Shown here piece after piece: positions 7,081 through 13,823 of a stretch of 36,346 bases of DNA (its first letter is position 1; each line of letters opens with the position of its first letter). Location of the stretch: positions 1 to 36,346 of the forward strand of contig NZ_PDUD01000068.1 in assembly GCF_002646595.1 (NCBI RefSeq), read 5' to 3'. The translations under genes were made by a program, and so were the position numbers. The DNA comes from Flavilitoribacter nigricans DSM 23189 = NBRC 102662 (GTDB lineage Bacteria > Bacteroidota > Bacteroidia > Chitinophagales > Saprospiraceae). The notes beneath the pieces are model-generated. The model did no database searches. It was not told the DNA's origin and saw only the letters and a list, made by a program, of their open reading frames with translations.

Positions 7081-9846
7081 CTATTTTTCATTTTTCAAAC
7101 TGGCCTGGGCCGCTGCCAGACGGGCGATAGGCACCCGGTAAGGAGAACAGCTCACATAGTCGAGTCCGACGCGGTGGCAGAAATCTACCGAGGCAGGATT
7201 ACCACCGTGCTCGCCGCAAAGTCCCAGAGACAGGTTAGGATTACCTTTGCGACCTCTTTCTACTGCGATCTGTACCAGGCCACCCACACCATACTGATCG
7301 ATCTCTTCGAACGGATCGTGATCCAGCAGCCCCTGCTTCAGATAGATCGGCAGGAATTTACTGGCATCGTCCCGGGAATACCCGAAAGTCATCTGGGTCA
7401 GGTCATTAGTACCGAAAGAGAAGAAGTGCGCATTCGGGGAGATGTAATCCGCCAGCATGGCCGCCCGCGGCGTTTCCACCATCGTACCGATCTGATATTC
7501 TACCCGCTCGTTGCGTTCGGCGAAGATGGTCTCAGCCGTAGCTTCGATCAGGTTTTTCTGCGCTTCGAACTCTTTTACTTTGGATACCAGCGGCACCATG
7601 ATCTCGGGGATCACCCGAATACCTTTCATTTTCACATCCAGGGCCGCTTCGATGATCGCGCGTACCTGCATTTCCGTGATCTCCGGATAGGTGATACCCA
7701 GCCGGCAGCCGCGGTGCCCCATCATCGGGTTGGCTTCCTTCAGTTCTTCGATCTTATCTTTGATCACTTCGAGGGATACCCCCATATCATCGGCAATCTC
7801 CCGCTGGCCGGCCTCATCGTGCGGAATAAATTCGTGCAGCGGAGGATCCAGCAGCCGGATGGTCACCGGCAGATCGTGCATGGTCTCAAATAATCCTCTA
7901 AAGTCCTCGCGTTGGAACACCAGCAGTTTGTCCAGTGCGGTACGGCGTCCGGTTTCGTCGGCAGCCAGGATCATTTCCCGCATCGGGATAATCCGTTCCC
8001 CTTCAAAGAACATGTGCTCGGTACGGCACAGACCGATACCGCGGGCACCGAAGCGGAGAGCGGTAGCTGCATCCTCCGGTGTATCGGCATTGGTACGTAC
8101 TTCCAGGCGGGTATACTTATCGGCAAGTTTCATCAGTTTCCCGAAGTCCCCACTCAGGGCGGGTTCCTGGGTAATGATCCGGCCTTCGTATACTTCCCCG
8201 GTCGAACCGTTCAGCGAGATCCAGTCGCCTTCACGGAAAGTCTGGCCATCAACGGTCATTGTACGGGCGCGGTAATCCACGTGGATCGCTCCGGCACCGG
8301 ATACACAACATTTACCCATACCCCGGGCAACCACGGCGGCGTGGGAGGTCATACCACCCCGAGCCGTCAGGATCCCCTTGGCGACACTCATACCGCGCAG
8401 GTCTTCCGGAGAAGTTTCCATCCGCACCAGAATCGTAGGTTTATTGTTTTCCGCCCAGGATTCGGCATCATCGGCAAAGAAGACGACCTGACCGGTAGCC
8501 GCACCGGGTGAAGCCGGTAAGCCCTTGGCGATCACGTTAGCCGATTTAATGGCCGTCGGATCAAATACCGGGTGCAGCAGTTCGTCCAGTCGATGCGGAT
8601 CTACCCGCAGCACAGCCGTTTTTTCATCGATCATTCCCTGGTTCAGCATATCGACGGCAATTTTAACCATGGCCGCTCCCGTACGTTTACCGTTCCGGGT
8701 CTGCAGGATCCAGAGTTTGCCGTCCTGAATGGTGAATTCGAGGTCCTGCATGTCGGCATAGTGATTTTCCAGGCGGGTCTCGATCGCAGCGAGTTCGCGG
8801 TATACTTCCGGCATGATCTCTTCCAGCGACGGATATTTTTCACGGCGCACCTCTTCGGTGATCTTGGCCAGTTCGGCCCAGCGACGGGAACCTTCCAGCG
8901 TGATCTGCTGAGGTGTGCGGATACCCGCTACCACGTCCTCTCCCTGAGCATTAACCAGGAATTCTCCGTTGAACAGGTCTTCGCCGGTACCGGCGTCGCG
9001 GGTAAAGGCTACCCCCGTGGCGCTATTGTCATTAAGGTTACCATAGACCATGGCCTGGACGTTAACGGCGGTACCCCAATGTTCGGGAATACCGTTCAGG
9101 CTACGATAAACCTGAGCCCGCTCGTTGTTCCAACTTTCGAATACGGCGCTGACCGCTCCCTGCAGTTGTTCCCAGGGATCGGTGGGGAATTCTTCGCCGG
9201 TCCGTTGCAGGATCAGCTCTTTAAATTGCAGCACCAGCTTTTTGAGATCACTGGTCGTCAATTGATTATCGTTGGCGACACCGCGCTTTTTCTTCATTTC
9301 ATCGATGAGCACCTCAAACGGATCTTCGTCTTCCTTGCTTTCCGGCTTCAGCCCCATTACGACATCGCCGTACATCTGGACAAAACGCCGATAGGCATCC
9401 CAGGCGAAACGACTTTCTCCGGAACGCTGACTGAGTCCCTCAACTGCATCGTCATTCAACCCCAGGTTGAGTACGGTATCCATCATACCGGGCATAGACA
9501 CCCGGGCACCGGACCGCACGGAGATGAGTAGTGGATTTTCCCGGTCCCCGAAACGGGTACCCATGATCTGTTCGAGATGAGCGATCCCCTGTTCCATTTC
9601 TTCCCGGATCGCTTCCATCAGGTCTTCCCGGCCTTTTTCGGTATATCTTGTACAAGCTTCGGTGGTGATCACAAATCCGGGAGGTACCGGAACACCCAGG
9701 CGGTTCATTTCGCACAGGTTCGCGCCTTTACCACCCAGGAGGTTTTTCATTTGAGCATTACCCTCCGCATTACCATCGCCAAATGTATAGATGTATTTGG
9801 TCTTTACGGTCTTGGCATCTTTCGGTGCCATGGTTTGAGTCATCAT
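7081..9846 (-). CDS. ppdK: Pyruvate, phosphate dikinase
   Basis: The enzyme interconverts pyruvate + ATP + phosphate and PEP + AMP + pyrophosphate in the cytoplasm, linking glycolysis and gluconeogenesis. From ATG 9846 the protein has 921 residues; the frame upstream to 9948 is unlike the family. In order: N-terminal nucleotide-binding domain (FGDGNAEG, LLGGKGANLCEM, PPGFVITTEAC, SVRSGARVSMPGMMDT), the phosphohistidine swivel domain with GGMTSH and its catalytic His at 502, and the C-terminal PEP/pyruvate TIM barrel (RTEHMF, MGHRGCRLG, CGEHGGNP with the catalytic acid-base Cys at 877). All expected active-site motifs are present. The Thr two residues before the catalytic His is the site that PDRP (DUF299) regulators phosphorylate in other species; no such gene is visible here. 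A strong terminator follows and the gene appears monocistronic. Confidence 0.97.
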   Translation of the reverse strand: MMTQTMAPKDAKTVKTKYIYTFGDGNAEGNAQMKNLLGGKGANLCEMNRLGVPVPPGFVITTEACTRYTEKGREDLMEAIREEMEQGIAHLEQIMGTRFGDRENPLLISVRSGARVSMPGMMDTVLNLGLNDDAVEGLSQRSGESRFAWDAYRRFVQMYGDVVMGLKPESKEDEDPFEVLIDEMKKKRGVANDNQLTTSDLKKLVLQFKELILQRTGEEFPTDPWEQLQGAVSAVFESWNNERAQVYRSLNGIPEHWGTAVNVQAMVYGNLNDNSATGVAFTRDAGTGEDLFNGEFLVNAQGEDVVAGIRTPQQITLEGSRRWAELAKITEEVRREKYPSLEEIMPEVYRELAAIETRLENHYADMQDLEFTIQDGKLWILQTRNGKRTGAAMVKIAVDMLNQGMIDEKTAVLRVDPHRLDELLHPVFDPTAIKSANVIAKGLPASPGAATGQVVFFADDAESWAENNKPTILVRMETSPEDLRGMSVAKGILTARGGMTSHAAVVARGMGKCCVSGAGAIHVDYRARTMTVDGQTFREGDWISLNGSTGEVYEGRIITQEPALSGDFGKLMKLADKYTRLEVRTNADTPEDAATALRFGARGIGLCRTEHMFFEGERIIPMREMILAADETGRRTALDKLLVFQREDFRGLFETMHDLPVTIRLLDPPLHEFIPHDEAGQREIADDMGVSLEVIKDKIEELKEANPMMGHRGCRLGITYPEITEMQVRAIIEAALDVKMKGIRVIPEIMVPLVSKVKEFEAQKNLIEATAETIFAERNERVEYQIGTMVETPRAAMLADYISPNAHFFSFGTNDLTQMTFGYSRDDASKFLPIYLKQGLLDHDPFEEIDQYGVGGLVQIAVERGRKGNPNLSLGLCGEHGGNPASVDFCHRVGLDYVSCSPYRVPIARLAAAQASLKNEK

Positions 9847-10048
9847 ATGGGTAAAATTTTTATTTCTTGGAAACTCGAACCAAGTTAGTAGTAATAGGCT
9901 CCGCTGCCATTGACATTTATTTCCTGGGTAGATGATGCTTGTCAGCATACGGGTAGTCGGAGACCATCCGGTCTGGAACCAAAGCGTTCTTTAACCGCAA
10001 TGCTACGGGACAGCACCGAATAACATTTGACCGATATGGATATCTTGC

Positions 10049-10888
10049 CTAGATCACCAGCAATGGAATGCGGGTATGCCGGGCCATAAGGCGGGTACGG
10101 CTGCGGTGGAACAATCGTCCTAAGATGCCGGAAGCGCTGCGATACATGATTAACAGGTCGATCTTTTCCCGTTCGATGAACTGATTCATATCCCGGATCA
10201 GGTCCTGCTTACTCAGGCGATGGGTCTTAACCGGTAATTGGGGAAACTGATCCCCCAGTGCCGTTTTCAGGGCCAGTAGTTGCCGGGGAGGTTCGTCGGC
10301 CGGCAGGTCGCTGAACCGCACCAGATGGACCTCCGCGTGCAGGGGTCGAAAGCGGTTGATCACCGCCGAAACCATGTCCTCCTGTACCCAACGGGGTTCA
10401 ATCGCGTGGGCGATCCGGGAGATGGGAAGATCTCCGGTCTGTTCGGGGATCACGATCACCGGACAGCTGGTGTTGCCGACTACATCCGACGCCACCGTGC
10501 CCAGCATATTCTCCATGGCTTCGTGCCGGGCCCGGGTACCGATAACGATCAGATCGTAGGCCTGCGCTTTGATCCGGGCCTTGATCACGGAAATAGCATT
10601 ACCAATTTCTACATGGGTGAAGATCTCCGGCCAGCCACCGTTTTTCCAGCGCTCCCGCTCCGCTTCGATCAGCAACTGTAACTTTTCCTCTACCAGATGA
10701 CTTCTGGTAAGGGTAGCGGAGGCAGAAGGCTGTAGCGGCTGATCGAGGTTTTCCATCTGCGGATAGATGGCGTGCAGCAAATGGATCTCGGCGGTCAGCA
10801 GGGTGCCGATCCGCAGGGCGAAACGAAAGGCCCGCTCTGCTGTTGGGGAAAAATCCACCGGTACGAGTATTTTGGTCCTGCTTTTCAT
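10049..10888 (-). CDS. Tandem universal stress protein (UspA family)
   Basis: This 279-residue protein contains two UspA folds. The first (about 1-150) begins KILVPVDFSPTAERAFRFAL and ends with GTRARHEAMENMLGTVASDV and CPVIVIP. That segment is the Usp ATP site G-x2-G-x9-G-S/T, except that the second Gly is Ala. The second half (about 155-279) keeps only the fold outline; its end (MYRSASGILGRLFHRSRTRLM…IPLLVI) lacks the glycine loop, so it probably does not bind nucleotide. Tandem Usp proteins with one degenerate half are common in Bacteroidota. The role is stress or energy-status sensing in the cytoplasm, known only at family level. Its leader holds a striking nested hairpin (10915-10962). 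The gene is monocistronic on the minus strand, 202 bp upstream of ppdK. Confidence 0.92.
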   Translation of the reverse strand: MKSRTKILVPVDFSPTAERAFRFALRIGTLLTAEIHLLHAIYPQMENLDQPLQPSASATLTRSHLVEEKLQLLIEAERERWKNGGWPEIFTHVEIGNAISVIKARIKAQAYDLIVIGTRARHEAMENMLGTVASDVVGNTSCPVIVIPEQTGDLPISRIAHAIEPRWVQEDMVSAVINRFRPLHAEVHLVRFSDLPADEPPRQLLALKTALGDQFPQLPVKTHRLSKQDLIRDMNQFIEREKIDLLIMYRSASGILGRLFHRSRTRLMARHTRIPLLVI

Positions 10889-10914
10889 TTGCTTTAATAA
10901 TCATGGTGACTGGG

Positions 10915-10962
10915 TTGCCGGTTGCCCCCATCAGATCATCTCTGACTTTAGGCAACCGGCAA
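10915..10962 (-). promoter_or_regulatory. Nested inverted repeat in the leader of the universal stress protein gene
   Basis: A perfect 12-bp inverted repeat, TTGCCGGTTGCC (10915-10926) and GGCAACCGGCAA (10951-10962), encloses a second hairpin TCAGA-TCATC-TCTGA (10931-10945). It begins 26 bases upstream of the usp start codon. It could be an operator with two half-sites or a structured 5' leader. No long T-tract follows, so simple termination is unlikely. Confidence 0.6.
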
Positions 10963-11469
10963 ATGAAAACCCTTTATATTAAAACCCTGCCATTAATTCG
11001 TTTTTTACCGCCCAGATCGACCTTTCCGATAGCAAATCTTTCCCTTTGCGGGGCAGCTTTTATCCAATCGGAAATATCCGGATCAAAGTTTGCCGGGAAG
11101 AAGAACAATGCGAGCTAAACAATATATACCCGATTACAATTCATGCCCACCAGGAGGCATAGATCCCGGAGGAACGAAACACCGGAGCCCGTCCAATAAT
11201 TTGGCGCGCTAAGCCGGGAAATCGTCCTTTTGTCACCTATGCGTTTAAGGGCACATCCCCTCCATATTTAAATCCTGATTCGCGTGGCTCAGTTTGTGAT
11301 CCGCAGCTTGGGGGACAGTTTGAGGAGTAAAGGCCGGCAACCTGGTTTAAAATACAAAGGATCCAGCCGGAAGGAGGTGATCAGCGCCAGGAAGCGGTAT
11401 GATAGAGATCATAAATATTTTAGAGCCATTGTATAATTTTTTTGGGGAAATTGCGTTTTCCGTAGAAGT

Positions 11470-11534
11470 GAAATAGTGATATGCTATCTTATCTGGCACC
11501 CTAACCAATTATACTATGATCACCTCACTATTTC
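11470..11534. repeat. Perfect 10-bp inverted repeat, widely spaced
   Basis: GAAATAGTGA (11470-11479) and its exact reverse complement TCACTATTTC (11525-11534) are separated by 45 bases. The spacing is long for a terminator and no T-tract follows. It could be a pair of protein-binding sites or chance in this AT-rich stretch. Confidence 0.4.
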
Positions 11535-11672
11535 CAATGGATGCAGTATTGAGCACATTATTTGAAATATAGCAGCGCATCCTCCTGTCAGAAACTTTCG
11601 ACTGTTACTTAAAACAAATATTCCGTCTTAACAATACGAGTCTTTTGTATTTGCTTTTGGCTCAAGGATTCT

Positions 11673-11691
11673 GACTGATTAATGATCAGTC
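11673..11691 (+). promoter_or_regulatory. Hairpin/operator candidate ahead of DUF4783 gene
   Basis: GACTGAT and ATCAGTC form a 7-bp stem around TAATG, ending 20 bases before the DUF4783 start codon. The size suits a dimeric regulator site or a leader hairpin. A four-codon open frame (ATG 11701 to TGA 11715) lies between it and the gene. Confidence 0.4.
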
Positions 11692-11711
11692 TTCACTAAA
11701 ATGAAAGTATT

Positions 11712-12092
11712 ATGAAACAACTGTTGTTGTTTTTAATGGTTGCACCAACATTTATGGCCGTTAACACCAATCTAGCAGGGATCTCAAAAGCTCTGGGTGA
11801 CGGTGATGCAACTGCTTTGGGAAATTATTTTGACGATTCGGTTGAGGTGGCTATCCTGGAACAAGAGGACTTTTATAATAAAACACAGGCCGTTGAAAAG
11901 GTCCGTGCATTTTTTCAAAGTCATCAGCCCAGATCGTTCAATCAGATCCATAAAGGAAGCTCGCAATCGAGCGATTCACAATATTGTATCGGCGACCTGG
12001 TAACCGCAGATGCGAAATACCGGGTGTACATCTACATGAAAAACGTCGATGGCAAAACACTCATCCAAGAACTGCGCTTCAACAAGGAATGA
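11712..12092 (+). CDS. DUF4783 protein, NTF2-like, probably exported
   Basis: The product is 126 residues: a hydrophobic N-terminal signal (KQLLLFLMVAPTFMAV) and then a compact alpha+beta domain. Its order (IxxALGxGDAxALGxYFDDSVEVAILEQE, KxxAVEKVRAFFQSHxPRSFNQIHKG, then three strands with YCIGDL, YRVYIYMK and LIQELRFNK) is that of DUF4783, an NTF2-like fold found in Bacteroidota. Function is unknown; such folds often bind small ligands or partner proteins in the periplasm. The start ATG overlaps the stop of a tiny upstream frame by ATGA. A good terminator lies 26 bases after the stop, so the gene is probably transcribed alone. Confidence 0.85.
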   Translation: MKQLLLFLMVAPTFMAVNTNLAGISKALGDGDATALGNYFDDSVEVAILEQEDFYNKTQAVEKVRAFFQSHQPRSFNQIHKGSSQSSDSQYCIGDLVTADAKYRVYIYMKNVDGKTLIQELRFNKE

Positions 12093-12118
12093 AGCGTTTA
12101 AAATGACGTAATGTCGAT

Positions 12119-12152
12119 AAAGGGAAGTTGGTTTTACCGGCTTCCCTTTTTT
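12119..12152 (+). terminator. Intrinsic terminator after DUF4783 gene, overlapping the end of the convergent gene
   Basis: Positions 12119-12131 pair with 12137-12149 in a 13-bp stem (two G-U pairs), with loop TTTTA and six T at 12147-12152. The loop contains the stop codon of the opposing TIGR02757 gene and one arm encodes its last residues. On the minus strand the T-run is short, so it should act mainly for the plus-strand gene. Confidence 0.85.
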
Positions 12153-12931
12153 ATTTCATCCATTCGCAGGACGCCCAGTCCAAAAAGTGCAAAATCATAC
12201 TTGACGGGGTCTTCCGGATCAAAAGCCCGCAGTTTTTCGGTAAGTTCCAGTACCGTTCTCCAGTCGGTCTGCTTACGGTCGATGAGGCCGTATTTCCGGG
12301 CCACCCGATCCACGTGCACATCAAGCGGCATGAGTAGTTGCCGGGGGTGGATCTCCCGCCACAGACCGAAATCAACACCACTTTCATCCCGGCGCACCAT
12401 CCAACGCAAGAACATATTCAGCCGCTTACAGGTAGAATTCCGGGCGGGGGTAGCGATGTGCTTCCGGGTGCGCTGCGGCGCGTGCTCGAGGCTGAAGAAC
12501 AGTTCGTGAAATCCCCGCAGGGCTGGTTCCACAGTTTCACTTTCCGGGCTCAGATGCCGGCTAAAAGCGGTCTCCAGCGAAGTGTGCTGCCGGTAGTACC
12601 ACTGAAAGAATTCCAGAAAATAAAGGGTATCGGTATACTGAAAGGTCCGGTGCTTAAAATCCGCAAAGCGGGCCCGGTCTTTTTCCTCGTGGTTCAGTAT
12701 AAAATCGTGGGGAGCTCCGTCCATCAGGTCGATCAGCCGGTGGGCGTTGTTGATGATGGTCACCCGCTGGCCCCAGGCCAGCATAGCTACCCAAAAACCG
12801 ATGATCTCGATATCCTGTAGCCTTGTAAACTTATGTGGAATGGAAACGGGGTCCTTTTCAATAAAATCCGGCCCATTGTAGTGGGTGGACATCTCATCGA
12901 GAAAAACTTTCAGATCGGAAGGAATACTCAA
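12134..12931 (-). CDS. TIGR02757 family protein
   Basis: This 265-residue protein is of the TIGR02757 (DUF2400) family, common in Bacteroidota and of unknown function. Family landmarks are DPVSIPHKF, DIEIIGFWVAMLAWGQR, IINNAHRLIDLMD, the RLNMFLRWMVRRD block, and the C-terminal PLDVHVDRVARKYGL with FDPEDPVKYDFALFGLG. That C-terminal pattern recalls HhH-GPD DNA glycosylases, so a nucleic-acid role is possible but unproven. The first in-frame ATG (12892) would remove the conserved LKVFLDE helix. The start is therefore probably the TTG at 12931, which overlaps the TGA of the upstream glycosyltransferase gene (TTGA), implying translational coupling. The stop codon lies in the loop of the neighbouring terminator. 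Confidence 0.9.
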   Translation of the reverse strand: MSIPSDLKVFLDEMSTHYNGPDFIEKDPVSIPHKFTRLQDIEIIGFWVAMLAWGQRVTIINNAHRLIDLMDGAPHDFILNHEEKDRARFADFKHRTFQYTDTLYFLEFFQWYYRQHTSLETAFSRHLSPESETVEPALRGFHELFFSLEHAPQRTRKHIATPARNSTCKRLNMFLRWMVRRDESGVDFGLWREIHPRQLLMPLDVHVDRVARKYGLIDRKQTDWRTVLELTEKLRAFDPEDPVKYDFALFGLGVLRMDEIKKGSR

Positions 12932-13713
12932 ATTTCTGTCTTTTTTGCCAACTGCTGCTTTTTCGGTACCAGGCGCTTATACATTTCCAGATTGATAAGG
13001 CCCATCCGCTGGGCGAGGTGGGATAGGGAAACCCTCAGCACGCCCAGTCCGTACTTGGCGCTCCGCGAAAAGTTGATACTCGAAGCTTCTTCAAAATATT
13101 TGGTCGGGCAGGTCACCTCCCCGATGTGGAAACCGGCGTAGATGATCTGCGACAGCATTTCATTATCAAAAACGAAATCGTCGGAATTTTGGTTGAAATT
13201 GATCGTCTGGAGGACCTCCCGGTTGAACGCCCGGTAACCGGTATGGTATTCGGAAAGCTTATAATTGACGAGCAGGTTCTGGGTAAGGGTCAGGAAGCGG
13301 TTGGCAATATACTTATAGAGCGGCATGCCGCCCTGCAGCGCGCCTTTCCCCAGTATCCGGGAGCCGAGTACCACCGGGTAGAGCTCATCCCCGATAATAT
13401 TTACCATAGCCGGGATCAGCTTGGGGGTATATTGATAATCCGGATGGAGCATGATCACGATGTCTCCTCCCAGTTCCAAAGCCTTATTGTATAGTGATTT
13501 TTGATTGCCTCCGTAACCGCGGTTGTCCGGATGGACGATTACGTGTTGTATCCCGATCTTGCGGGCCAGGTCGGAGGTACCGTCTTTGCTGGCATCATCG
13601 CAGAGGATGACTTCATCTACCAGATCGAATGGAATTTCCCGATAGGTTTTCTCCAGCGTGAGTGCGGCGTTGTATGCAGGTAGTACGACGACGACCTTCT
13701 TTCCTTTGTACAT
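12928..13713 (-). CDS. Glycosyltransferase family 2
   Basis: The product is 261 residues from ATG 13713. An ATG at 13749 is rejected because it would lie upstream of the -7 element at 13736-13743. The GT-A fold is evident: KVVVVLPAYNAALTLEKTY (strand 1 with the nucleotide-binding loop), ILCDDASKDGTSD (Asp pair at 39-40), NRGYGGNQKSLYNKAL and the metal-binding-type HPD at 90-92. It resembles the dolichyl-phosphate mannose synthase/DPG-synthase branch, but lacks C-terminal membrane helices. It probably transfers a sugar from a nucleotide-sugar to a lipid or glycan at the inner membrane. It is the first gene of a coupled pair with the TIGR02757 gene. Confidence 0.92.
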   Translation of the reverse strand: MYKGKKVVVVLPAYNAALTLEKTYREIPFDLVDEVILCDDASKDGTSDLARKIGIQHVIVHPDNRGYGGNQKSLYNKALELGGDIVIMLHPDYQYTPKLIPAMVNIIGDELYPVVLGSRILGKGALQGGMPLYKYIANRFLTLTQNLLVNYKLSEYHTGYRAFNREVLQTINFNQNSDDFVFDNEMLSQIIYAGFHIGEVTCPTKYFEEASSINFSRSAKYGLGVLRVSLSHLAQRMGLINLEMYKRLVPKKQQLAKKTEI

Positions 13714-13735
13714 CTGTCCGGTGTTGTTGTCGCCG

Positions 13736-13743
13736 CAAAGATA
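13736..13743 (-). promoter_or_regulatory. Bacteroidota-type -7 element (TATCTTTG) of the glycosyltransferase gene
   Basis: On the minus strand TATCTTTG matches TAnnTTTG, the -7 consensus of the phylum's major sigma factor, 22 bases before ATG 13713. No clear TTG -33 element is seen at the usual distance, so this is a motif match only. Confidence 0.45.
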
Positions 13744-13773
13744 GAACAATTGTGAGGATTTAAGGATCCGATC

Positions 13774-13792
13774 ATTTGATGAATAATCAAAT
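13774..13792 (-). other. Small stem-loop after the oligoendopeptidase gene
   Basis: ATTTGAT and ATCAAAT form a 7-bp stem around GAATA, 32 bases past the M3 peptidase stop codon. No T-tract follows on the minus strand. It may be an mRNA 3' end structure, or an operator upstream of the glycosyltransferase promoter. Confidence 0.3.
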
Positions 13793-13823
13793 CATCCCCG
13801 TACCCGATTATCGGATCAGCAAA

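Larger units (their letters stand above)
10889..11711. other. Gene-free 0.8-kb region between usp and DUF4783 genes
   Basis: I find no credible coding region. Two open frames near 10767-11118 overlap the usp gene antisense and have no family features. The stretch contains the nested usp leader hairpin, a block resembling the end of 16S rRNA (11355-11402), a spaced 10-bp inverted repeat (11470-11479 with 11525-11534) and a small hairpin just before the DUF4783 gene (11673-11691). The genes on either side diverge, so both promoters should lie here. Confidence 0.6.

Noticed and set aside
8572-9531. 319-codon plus-strand frame opposite ppdK
   Set aside because: Shadow of pyruvate phosphate dikinase, which has all catalytic motifs.
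9962-9975. AGACC-ATCC-GGTCT hairpin between usp and ppdK as a terminator
   Set aside because: Only five base pairs and no T-run on either strand.
10843-11118. Open frames near the usp gene start
   Set aside because: They overlap the usp gene antisense and its hairpin leader and show no domain or signal features.
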